Assembly: GCA_003427395.1 (NCBI GenBank)
Contig: BFEA01000219.1
Span: 79,447 to 124,444, forward strand
Source of the DNA: Chara braunii
Taxonomy: Eukaryota; Streptophyta; Charophyceae; Charales; Characeae
DNA: 44,998 bases
Direction: 5' to 3'
Shown: positions 30,296 to 39,692 of the stretch, piece by piece
How positions within the stretch are numbered: position 1 is the stretch's first letter
How the letters are laid out: every line of letters begins with the position of its first letter
The notes under the pieces: model-generated
Database searches by the model: none
What the model was told of the DNA's origin: nothing
What the model saw: the letters and a program-made list of their open reading frames with translations, nothing else
Translations under genes and position numbers: made by a program

Positions 30296-30935
30296 CGGTC
30301 TGAATGCGGATGCACAGCAATGGCGCATCGTTGTCGGCGTACCGTTGTGTCTCAAACTCGTGGTCAATCTTCGCAAGGTACTCGCAAAGGTCGACAACCT
30401 CTACTCCGACGTCCATCAATGGAGCTGGTACTGCAGTCTGCAAGTATTCCCGCAATTGTGCCATTAGCGCGCTGCAATGCGGTTTCGGCAATCGACCGGT
30501 CGGGGAAGGGGCATCCATTGGAAGTCCACCATGTGCAACGGCTCGAGTTCCTCAAGTCTTGACCATGATGTCTAGTCCCTGGCGAGAGTTGTCGGCGAAG
30601 CTGTCGAATTAGTTTGTCGATGGTGATGAAACCATACATGCGGTGGAGTCCTGCACGTGGAGTGACTGGTCCAACGGTGAGACCAAGTGGACAGCGTAGT
30701 CTTCAAATGTTGACCGAAGACTTGCGACATCCCCATGCTCCCCGAATGTGTAGGAGGCCGTTAGCAAGGCGGCCGTATCTGGTGGAAAGGGAAGTGGCGT
30801 CGTCTCACTTCCCGTGGTACTCAGTGTCCCGAGTTGTTGCGAGAACAAACATCGTCCTTGCCTTGATATTGGCATTGAGAAGTCTTGTGTTTGATGTTGT
30901 TGCACCAATATCAACAACAGTGGGGGCTGCGCCAC
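30296..30935 (-). pseudogene. gypsy-2 gag-pol linker
   Basis: Overlapping minus frames read 'ALMAQLREYLQTAVPAP', 'VEVVDLCEYLAKIDHEFE' (just upstream of protease) and a Gln/Thr/Ser-rich stretch. This is the variable linker between Gag knuckle and protease in such elements. Several frame changes prevent a single reading. No domain is recognised. Confidence 0.55.
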
Positions 30936-31949
30936 TTATATTCATTCTCGGTCAAGTTGAACTTGACCCATGGTGCTGGCTGTCCATTTCCGGTCGAGGA
31001 TGCGGTTTTCGCCTTCCCTTTATTTTGGGTCTTGTTAGTGCTTCGCGGCTGGACAACGGCCATCTGCTCTCCTTTACTTAATGCTGGGGTGGCTGTCGGG
31101 TCTTCCACAATGTTGTCCGTGCGGATGGCAGCGACATGCTGCGGTCGTGGACCAGGTTTCCCTTTCTCCACACGGGAGGGCTGCAATTGCAATTTCTCGT
31201 GTGCGGCCGCCCGGTTGGTCTTGATGATCTCACGAGCCTTGTCGATGATTTTGGCCAAGGTCTTGTATGTTTCACGATCACCGAGGGCTTGGCTCAAGGC
31301 GGCACACTATCGGTTGTAGAACTCCCGATGCAAGTGAGGAAACGAGAAGTCAAGATCCGGCATGGCCACGATCTTTTGCCATTCCGTTAACCAGTCTCAC
31401 GTAGGTGTGTTGCCTTGAGACATGTCGAGGATGCGGTTGATGGCGAGTGCTGGAGCATCATCAACGATGAACCGCTTCTTCCACTCCTTCGTCAGTCCTC
31501 CCAATAAAACTTGGTGTGCAGATCGGCGACCGCAACGCCATGTATGGTTGCCATGTGGTTTAACCAGATCTGGCATCTCCCCTTGGCGTTGAGGTATAAT
31601 GCCGACAGGTAGAGATGTTCGGGTACTCGGTGTATCCAAAGCTCCGTTGTGAATGACTGCCACCAGATGACGGGGTCTTGATGAGTATAATCATCAAACT
31701 TTTTGATCCGCCAAGTCGGCATCTTGTACTCCCTTTTGCTGTTTCCATCGCCAGGCAGTTGCAGTTTCCGAACCTTGGTTTGCAGCGCGGTGAGTTGCTG
31801 ACTAAAGGTCGCGGGTGCCGCAAACTTGTTGATGTCGCCCAAGAGGGTGACCACATTGCAAGGGTCCTGACTGACCACAACTTGCTGGAGTGTATCTTTT
31901 CGCATGCACAAGTGTCAACACACAGATTGAGTATCTCACACAAAGCCAA
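30911..31949 (-). pseudogene. gypsy-2 Gag
   Basis: The upper part has 'MPTWRIKKFDDYTHQDPVIW' and 'WQSFTTELWIHRVPEHLYLS', which is the retrotransposon Gag capsid pattern. After a frame change near 31495 come LTKEWKKRFIVDD and, past two stops, 'LSQALGDRETYKTLAKIIDK'. The lower end approaches a decayed zinc knuckle (HCC, then YWCNNIKHKTSQC past a stop). Gag forms the particle that packages the RNA. Confidence 0.8.
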
Positions 31950-32006
31950 GTTGAGATAAGATGAGATGAGAACTAGATAGCGCGGCTTATATTATCAAAT
32001 CACATT

Positions 32007-33410
32007 AGGTCGGTCCGCCAAGGTGACCCCTTGGCCCCCTTTCTTTTTATCATTGTGATGGAGGCGTTGGCAACGAATCTCCGTACCAATAAAGATCTTA
32101 GAAAACTTCAAATCTCCGCCATCCCCGAGGAGGTGATTCCCGTATGTTCGATGTTCGCTGATGACCTCACAGTAATGGTGGATGCCACCCCCGAGAACAT
32201 GGAAGAGATCAAACAATTGTTGGACCGATTCACGACAGTCTCGGAAATGACGGTCAACTGGGGAAATAAAACACTCGGGTGGTGGATCCACCACCAAGGA
32301 GCGCGTCCGCCAGAACAGCCACGGGTCAAATGACTACCGGAAAACGGCCCGATCAGAGTATTGGGCATAATCCTGACAACCTCAGGGAAACCAGCCTCCA
32401 ACGATGAATGGATACTTAAACCAGCGCTGGAAAAGCTGACACGTTGGAACGACAAGCATACATCTCTGATCGGCAGAGCACTGGCCATTAACAACGCTGT
32501 CCTAGCTGCCCTCTGGTATAGATCAACCATATGGGCCCTTAGTAAAGATGCGGTTAGAACACTCAAGAGGCAAAGCACTGCCCTCCTCCTGTGGAGAGGC
32601 AACAACAAACTCCCAAACGTCATAAGTAGAGTTGCCTGGTCGTCGGTGATCCAGCCCAAGGACAAAGGGGGTTTGGGCATCCTAGACCCGGTTATCCAGG
32701 TAACCGCATTGATTGTGCAATGGACCAGAAGACTCATATTCACGCCGGACCTTCCTTGGTACTCCCTCGTGCTCGAACAGATTGCTAGGGGGGCACCGCA
32801 AGCGCCTCAAAGGATGGACCCCCTAACCTGGTTCGAGCACCGATACTGGTCCATACCTCGGCACCCTCGGGTCAACAGAGACTCCACCCGAGGAGCAGCG
32901 AGGAGCGATCTGGCCAAAGATGATTTTTGGCCCCGGGTGCTGAAGGCCTGGCGCCAATTACCGTTACCAGAAAAAAGCATGCCGAACAGATGGGAAGAAG
33001 TGATGAGGCAACCCCTCTTCGGCAACAGACATATCACTGACAGAAATAGTAGGGTGTACTGCAGTTCAGACCCCCCATGGGCCAGCTGGGTCAAAAACGG
33101 TATTGTGAGGATCAAGGACAAATGGGAACCCGCAAGCAGAACTTGGAAGAAAGCGCCACAGTTGAGAGCGCAGATGAGGTACTGCCACGACATTGAAAAG
33201 AACCTAGAAACTCTGATCTTCGACATCCCTCTGGACTGGGTACGCACCCTACGAAGAGGACCGCGACTAGCGATAGGAGACTGGGTCGCGGCCCCGGACG
33301 ACGCGCAAAGCGTTGGCCGAGTGGAGGAAGTGTGGGAAGACGAAGCCCGGGTTAAACTCTTCCAGATAGGAAAGGACAACATACTTCTGGCCGCAGGCCT
33401 CCACATGTCA
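32007..33410 (+). CDS. LINE-2: ORF2 RT fragment, open except one TGA
   Basis: About 465 codons stay in one frame from SVRQGDPLAPFLF (just before 32031) past the catalytic MFADD (32151-32165) and the thumb, to the linker before zf-RVT. The only stop before the junction is TGA at 32331-32333. LINE-1 has Trp at the same place (RVKWLP), so one G-to-A change explains it. The fragment lacks the N-terminal RT, endonuclease, zf-RVT and 3' end. Both edges fall inside coding sequence of other elements (gypsy-2 5' end, gypsy-3 RT). It is the least eroded LINE copy here. Confidence 0.9.
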
Positions 33411-34345
33411 CCATGTAACCCAAGAACGAGATTTCCGAGAGGAAAAACTCGCTCTTCTGAGCGCGATCTTGAACCCAACATCTCTCAGAGCCCCCAGCGT
33501 CCACTCGATCTGTTGTGCATGCTCATGAAAGGTTTCCAAGTAGACCAGGATGTCGTCCATGTACACGATGACACATAAGTTAATCATCCCTTGAGTTAGC
33601 CGCGTTTTATTGATGAAGTTCTTGAATGTCACATTCATAGCCCGCTGAAACGTGGCAGGCGCGTTGCGAATCCCCATCGGATACCGAACCCACTGCCACG
33701 TGCCTTCAAACAATACGAAGGCCGTTTTCGTTCGATCCTCCTCCTTAACCAGAATATGATGAAAGCCAGGACGAATATCAAATTTACTAAAGTAATTAGC
33801 ACATCCAATCGCATCCAACAAATCATCAATCCGGGGAAGGGGATACACATCTTTGATCGTGATATCATTCAATTTGCGATAATCGATGCATATGCGAATC
33901 GGCCCATTCTTCTTTGGCACTAGTACCACTGGAAATGACCACGGCCCAGTAGCAGGTTCGATCCATCCATTGGCTTCGAACTCCCGAATCCGCTGAAGGG
34001 TCGTTTTTCGTTCCACCAAGGAGTACCTGTAGGGCTTACAGTGGGTCGGGGGATGATTTCCGGTCTGAATTTCGTGTTGTTGACTAAGGACAGTCCGATG
34101 TCTGTGTCTGTCACACTAATCGCTCCTTTGTATTCCTTTAGAATTTTCGCGATTAGGTGATGGATCTCATCAGGTACGTATTGGGGCACGTGCAACTCGT
34201 ACAACTCATCCCATATCCGTACATCAATATGTTTCGTACTCGCCCGCTTAGTGTTTTCAGGCGGGGGCGCAGAAATAAACGAGTTATCCGATCGCCAGGA
34301 GAATACCGTAGCCATCATTTGTGCGTCCTGCTCTCGAATGACCAC
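33408..34345 (-). pseudogene. gypsy-3 reverse transcriptase
   Basis: The 203-residue main segment (34019-33408) carries GWIEPATGPWSFPVVLVPKK (19-38), IRICIDYRKLNDITI (41-55), SKFDIRPGFHHI with the motif A Asp (81), YPMGIRNAPATFQ (113-125) and catalytic VYMDDILVY (152-160). The upstream segment (34345-33920) is in another frame and holds the leader with 'IGLSLVNNTKFRPEIIPRPT'. The frame change lies near 34020. An unusual 10-12 residue stretch (NKTRLTQGMIN) stands just before the YMDD box. Confidence 0.9.
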
Positions 34346-34477
34346 GTGTTCCTCTGGTGTTACTCCGTCTCAAATGTCCTGCCATGGCACGGGTTTCGTT
34401 GCGATTTTTATTCTGAGCCCAGTTTCGAGGCGCTCAGGGGGTTCCAAAGAATTGGTCTCCGCCCCTAAGCGTAATAA

Positions 34478-35395
34478 TCATATCTCTTTTGCAGGTGTCA
34501 AAAGAGATCGTGGGAGATTCGTGATGTCGCAAAAGTGTCTTTTGTCGTTATATCGTGCGAGGAGAGGGGAGATACCTTTGTACAGGGTTCGAGGGGGTTC
34601 CAAAGAATCGATCATCCTCGAAATCTGTACGAGGGGTTCACCCATAATCATTGCTTCCGTTCTTTGTAGATTTTGGGCAGTCCAGCTCACGGGGTTCGCA
34701 TTCGCTCGCTGCACAGGGTAACAGATACGCTGTTGTGCCATCTTCAAGATCACTGGATCGTCCTCGTCGCTGTTGTCCGCGTCCTTTGACGATTGCCTGT
34801 CGTCTGCGGAGTTATCCCAGGTGATCACGCGAAGGGTTCCCGCCATCATGGGTGAAACTCGCGGGGTCACGTTAGTGGTGGTACGAAGGGTCAGTCTCAT
34901 CGGTACAACATAGGGTTTTCCTCCTGTATTTCAGAGGACAATCGATCGTCTCTCGAAGTCCAGATTGGCTCGCAAGGCCACAAGAGCGGGAAGGCCGAAA
35001 AGGACGTCGTACGTGTTTACGTCTAAGACTACGACATCTCCCAAAGCATGCACCTTTCCCAATCGAAAGGCTACATTGGTCATCTGTCCCACCGTGTTAA
35101 TCTTCTCTTCATCTGCTGAAACGAGCTGATCTTTTTCCGCAAGCATGATTAGATCGTTTTTTCTCCCTGCCCTTTCAACTACCTGTAATGAGATAGCCAG
35201 GACAGCGGCTCCAGAATCAATGATGGCATTGTACGGGTTTCCCCATATCTCAATATCACATTCTGTCGATTTCCATAGGATTGGTTTAATTCGTAGGAAG
35301 TGATCGTCCTTCTGTATTAATCCTAACCTTATTGGATCCGAAGCACCAACAGCGTTTTCGTCTTGTGTTGCATTTTTTGCTTTCGTGTTTGTTGT
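34478..35395 (-). pseudogene. gypsy-3 protease region
   Basis: The active-site motif IIDSGAAVLAIS is intact (the plus-strand complement spans about 35186-35224). The fold continues through the open segment 35146-34931 with VDEEK-like acidic turns ('LVSADEEKINTVGQMTNVAF'), VVVLDVNTYDVLFGLPAL (second retropepsin motif) and 'RANLDFERRSIVL'. Past a stop near 34930 comes an acidic linker (34900-34478). Retropepsins process Gag-Pol. Confidence 0.82.
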
Positions 35396-35830
35396 TCAAG
35401 CGAGGGCGAACGGTTTTCGGTTCGCTTTGCAATGTTGCAACATACGTTTGTTGGCTTGTTCAGATATCGAGAGGAAATGAACAATCGGAAGAGGAATCCA
35501 ATGATCCAAGGCTCGCATGATGTTTAGAACATCGATTTCCCCCATGACGAAAGTGGGTCCTCCCGACTCCATCTCTCCGGGAGACGGCCGCCACTCCACC
35601 ACTTCCCTTTGTTCCGACGCGGGTCTAATCGTTCCAATCGTCCCAAGTCCCGGATACCCGAGCGTTACGTACTGATCCAACGGGATGAGTTCATCAGCTT
35701 CCTCCATCGTAGCTAATGTGCTTCCACCCCCTTCTATTTCTTTCATTAGTGCCCCTACCCGTTCAGGTCCGTTAGCGATCGGGGCTGCTGCTACCGGTGC
35801 GACCCCGACTGTGTGTCCGAAATTAGATTT
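35396..35830 (-). pseudogene. gypsy-3 region upstream of protease
   Basis: The open segment 35746-35396 and its in-frame extension to 35830 read 'APVAAAPIANGPERVGALMK', 'ELIPLDQYVTLGYPGLGTIG' and 'IMRALDHWIPLPIVHFLSIS'. In this position the late Gag or Gag-Pol joint is expected. I see no zinc knuckle. The sequence stops at the inverted-repeat element at 35828. Confidence 0.65.
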
Positions 35831-37205
35831 AACGCGGGTTTCACGTTGAAAAATTCAACGCGCGTTGAATTCGCGTTAAACTCCCGTTCAAACGCGAATT
35901 GGACGCGAATTAACGGGGTCCGGGATGATTGTTTTCCTGGGCTAAAAAATTATCCAAAAATATATATATATATCTATAAATGGGGTTGTACGTTTTGTTG
36001 AGGACTATAACCCTGTATTTTTAGTTTTATTTTTTTATGCTTAACTCTATTTAAAAAAAATCAAAAACATAAACACACAATGAAAAAACAAAAACTAAAA
36101 TGAAACGAGTGTTTTTGTTTTGGGTTTCACACAGATTTTTTAAGGGCTAAAACAAAAACCAAAAAAAAAAAAATAAAAAATATAGGGTTGTAGATCTTTC
36201 AAAGATGTACAACAATTCACTTTTTATTTTATTTTTTTGGAACTTCGTCTATTTTTAAAAAAATCAAAACCATAAAAAGCAAATTAAAAACAGGAAAAAA
36301 AGACACACACACACACACAAAATTGGGTCTGTAGCAGGTTACGTGAGTCTGGCTTCAGTTGGTTGAGGAAACCCACGCCCTGGGCCGCCTGTGTGAATGT
36401 ATGGAAAGCAGGTCCTGGGCTGGATACGGGTATTGGGCCAAACACAGGCCAAAGGCAGTTGGGGGCATGCAACCAGCTCAGGCCCAAGGCCTGGTCTCGT
36501 TCGTGTTGGGCCTTAGGCTATCGGACCCTACTGGAAGCTTCCTGGGACTGAACACAAGCAGGCCACTTCGATATAGGAAAGGGCCTGCCTCCACATTGGG
36601 CATTCGGGTGCTGGCTGCATGATGCGTAAGCGTTGCCGCGCTATAGCTCGCTGGCACTCACACGCCTCACGGGCGAGTAGGAAGGAGCAGGCAACCATAG
36701 CCGAGTTGCGCAGTAGCTTGCTGGCGCTCACACCAACAATCATGCACACACACACGAACACACACACACACACACACACACACAACACACACACAAACTT
36801 ACAAACACACACATACACAAATACGTGCGCATACATTTATCTTCATGCACATACACACTCTCACGCGCAGGCACACACATACACATATACACGCACACAC
36901 AGCACACCTACACACACATAACTGGGGCGTTGGGGGTTGGTGGATGTGGGGGCGCATGGGAGATGCTTTAGGGGTTGAATTTTTAATTTTTTATTTATTT
37001 AAAAAAATATAATATATATATATATGAATATATATATATATATATATATTTTGCGTAGGGCCACGTGTTCCAGACTCCACGCATCAATTCCGTTTTTCCG
37101 AAAACAGCGGAAGCGGCCCATTTTCGAGTTTAACACGAATTCAACGGGATTTTTTTGAATTTAACGGGATTCAACGGGAGTTTAATTCCCCCGTTCTCCG
37201 TTAAA
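35828..37205. mobile_element. 1.38-kb non-coding element with terminal inverted repeats
   Basis: The ends are TTTAACG at 35828 and CGTTAAA at 37205. Inside each end lies a 21-base arm (35863-35883 and 37126-37146) that is the reverse complement of the other at 20 of 21 positions. Both termini are built from AACG/CGTT words. The interior is AT-rich on the left, has a (CA)n run at 36739-36912 and (AT)n at 37011-37050, and holds no credible gene. The left flank is gypsy-3 coding sequence and the right flank is LINE-3 coding sequence, so the element sits exactly on a junction. It resembles a non-autonomous DNA transposon or foldback element. A target duplication is not obvious. Confidence 0.55.
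36739..36912. repeat. (CA)n-rich microsatellite
   Basis: The left third is an almost pure CA run, and the rest consists of CA runs with TA and CG interruptions. Just before it a 30-base motif (GCTCGCTGGCACTCACAC near 36647 and GCTTGCTGGCGCTCACAC near 36716) is repeated. Reading frames through it are artefacts. Confidence 0.9.
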
Positions 37206-38880
37206 AAGATATACAGAGTTAGCCCACTAACCTGGCTGAAAGACCGCTTTTGGACTGTGCCACAGTGCCCCCGTATAGAGCGAGACTCACCTCGAGACAC
37301 AACCCGTTCGGACCTGGTCAAAGACGACTTCTGGACCCGAGTCATCAGGGTCTGGCACCAACTCCCGCTACCTGTTCAACCCCCACCAACCAGGTGGGAG
37401 GAGGTGATGCGTTAGCCTCTTTTTGGGAACAGGGGGATAACAAACCGGTACAACAGGGTGTATCGCAACTGGAACACTCTGTGGAACAGTTGGGTAAAAA
37501 AAGACATAATCCCAATAAATGACATATGCGACATAGAAGTGGGTGACTGGAAAACGGGGCCACAACTGAGAACCATACTAAAGCACCGTCACAAGATTGA
37601 GGAGAACGTTGATTTGTTGACCTCTGCAGTCCCCCTTGACTGGGTGCGCATCCTGCGCAGAGGGCCACGGCTAATAGAAAGGGACTGGGTAGCTGCCCCG
37701 GGGGATCCAGAAAGTGTAGGCAATGTAGTGGAGGTCAGAACAAGCGAAACGTTGGTAAACCTCTTCCACTTAGACAAGTAAAATAAACTCACCCGGTACC
37801 GCCCAGATGTGATCAGATGGTGCAGAACAGCAGACCTTCAGAGGGTACGTGTGCTGCATATAAAGATGTTTGAATCGCATATTAGTCAAGCACCCCCGTG
37901 ATGAAGCTACCTTTTGACCCTGACGAATGGCGATGGGTCCCCATGCGAAAACCCAGGTCAGGGACGGATCTAAAACTACACACTCTATTAGTGAAGACCA
38001 TATATCGCCTGCTTCGACCAAAGGTGAATATAAAAGATATAGTGAAGGGCCGATGGAGGTCACACTTGAATGTAGGGACTGAGGCAATCCGCCCGATCCG
38101 ATGGATCACGTCCACAAGGTCTAGGGTTGCAAAGATGGCCTCTCTTCAATGGCAGATAGAACACCGTTGTCTGCCCTTTGGTTGATAAATCGCACATACC
38201 TGAAGTCGAAGGGGCGGGCATTACTATGGTGCAAGTCATGCTACACTGCCTTTCCCCCCCCCAGAATCCTTGAAACCATAGAGCACATATTCATGCAATG
38301 TCATGGGCAGCTCTTACATGGCGATGGTAGGATAGGATCTGGACCCAGCTGGGCACTGAATCTCACTGGCCATGGGATTGAAGGGCCATATTATGCGAGG
38401 CATGGTCCTCCCCCACTGACATACCTTTGAAAACAACATGTTCAAGTTAGGAAGCAGAGCGGTCATGTGGACCCTCTAGAGGAAACATTGTATACATGCT
38501 ATGGAGGGGGTCCGCATAAGTGGGGGAAAAGGCAATAGACATGATAAGGCAACACATTCAACAAGAACTCATAGTTCACTGGCAAAAAAATAAAATCCAA
38601 CTCGACTTATATCATTCAACAAAGGATGTAACACAAGCAATTCACCAATTTTCTGGAGACTGGTTGGACACTGAGAATGGGGGTTGAATCGCATCTGTTA
38701 GATGGGAGGGCAAGCCCACCCAAGAAGGCAACCAATAGGAATTCAGAAGAGACTACCGTATCTGTTTCAGAGACTTGACTACTGTGGGCCAGGAGATCCC
38801 AATGCGACCCGCCACATAATTTCCCGACTCCTTCCCACGCTCGCAGCCGGCGATGGTGGATATGATGCAATGGTATGGAG
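37206..38880 (+). pseudogene. LINE-3 ORF2 C-terminal half
   Basis: Open pieces in changing frames read 'DDFWTRVIRVWHQLPLPVQP', TAG at 37413 (Gln in LINE-2), 'PLDWVRILRRGPRLIERDWV' up to 37778, then 'LLVKTIYRLLRPKVNIKDIV' and 'MASLQWQIEHRCLP' (37898-38185). The zinc-binding RT tail follows (WCKSCYTAF, ETIEHIFMQC). The later C-terminal block ends in MQWYGAD. All pieces align in order with LINE-1 or LINE-4. Stops and frame changes make it a dead copy. Confidence 0.87.
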
Positions 38881-39337
38881 CAGACTGAACGGGCGATACT
38901 CAGCATATGGAGAGGACGGGTACCTAGAAGAATGGTATCCAAAGGAACAGGACGTAGCCGCTAAGGAATTACGAGTGATCAGGCTGTCTGGTGTAGAATG
39001 ATACTGACATACCACAAGTGTGCTCCTTTCTGTTCTACTTCAATAGTCAGTCTGTAATTGAAAAAAAGGCGATGATAGTATGATTTCAGTATGGCTCAGG
39101 GGGAGGGAGGAACTAGCGTGTAGCTGCGAATCTGGCGCCGAACTCAGGGTGACGAGGTTCCCCTTCCCTCCAATATTCTACTCAGTCAATCCCTTGGATC
39201 CCAAGGTAATCAATGTTGGCAGGAACACTCCACAATTTTTTTTTATGTATCCCAAATTCAGTCTGTATAAGGGACGTTGGACCCGCTCGACAACAGGTGA
39301 TGCTCCCCAGCAATAGATGGAGCCTCTCCCCAGGTGC

Positions 39338-39367
39338 TAGTGGTGTCTGCTCTTATCAGCACCACTA
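39338..39367 (+). promoter_or_regulatory. LINE-3 3' UTR stem-loop
   Basis: The arms TAGTGGTG (39338-39345) and CACCACTA (39360-39367) pair perfectly around a 14-base loop. LINE-6 keeps a stem at the same place with compensating or wobble changes. The stem lies shortly before the element end, where LINE RTs of the stringent type recognise their RNA. Confidence 0.55.
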
Positions 39368-39479
39368 ACATTGGTGGGGGTGTTGCAATCGTATGCCGCA
39401 ATTCGAAATACATACTAATGGTCATCTGCATTACAAATTACAAATACAAAATACAAAAAAAACAATTGAACAAAAGCGA

Positions 39480-39692
39480 GAAACACACGAACAACGTTGC
39501 GCGACACCACCCCAGTAAAGGTAGACAGGCAGCCATCATGACATCATGGACACGCTCATGAAGGGGCACTCTCTTGCTCGTGGACAGCAAGACGAGCAAT
39601 AACATGACATCCACGTGGACAAACGTGAAGCGCTCGGGGAAGGCCAAGCAGCCAGTCCCAAATCTTTATCCGCCCGATCAAGAGCCCCTCGT
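39480..39692. other. Spacer between LINE-3 and the Myb/SANT-like pseudogene
   Basis: No gene or repeat is recognised in these ~210 bases. They may include the 3' UTR of the minus-strand pseudogene. Confidence 0.4.

Larger units (their letters stand above)
26470..31960 (-). mobile_element. gypsy-2: chromodomain Ty3/gypsy retrotransposon with a LINE inserted in RT
   Basis: Reading the minus strand: gag (31949-30911), linker, protease (about 30290-29644), RT (29637-28516), RNase H, integrase and chromodomain (27974-26606), then a polypurine tract (26482-26470) and the start of the 3' LTR at 26469. The order gag-PR-RT-RH-INT-chromodomain is that of Ty3/gypsy chromovirus-type elements. The 5' LTR is gone, since LINE-2 abuts at about 32007. 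Multiple frame changes make it inactive. The RT is split by LINE-6. Confidence 0.92.
33408..35830 (-). mobile_element. gypsy-3: Ty3/gypsy element, 5' half of pol
   Basis: On the minus strand it runs from a charged N-terminal region (35830-35400) through protease (active site near 35206-35221) to RT (34100-33408), where LINE-2 cuts it off after the thumb start (EISFLGYM). No RNase H or integrase remains. Its protein differs clearly from gypsy-2 and gypsy-4. Its RT type would be compatible with the gypsy-1 3' half, but the two do not overlap, so this cannot be tested here. Confidence 0.88.
37206..39470 (+). mobile_element. LINE-3: ORF2 C-terminal half, 3' UTR and A-rich end
   Basis: The copy begins in the linker after RT (PLTWLKDRFWTVPQ), passes the zf-RVT-like domain (near 38220-38310) and the C-terminal block (38530-38880), then a 3' UTR with a stem-loop (39338-39367), and finishes in A-rich sequence (39435-39475). 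The 5' part is missing at the border with the inverted-repeat element. It overlaps LINE-1 and LINE-2 in coding content, so it is a separate insertion. Confidence 0.88.

Noticed and set aside
32807-33481. 224-residue minus-strand ORF
   Set aside because: It is antisense to LINE-2, whose plus frame aligns with LINE-1 and LINE-3.
36619-36921. His/Thr-rich ORF through the CA repeat, and its Cys/Val-rich complement
   Set aside because: Both are direct translations of (CA)n and have no other support.
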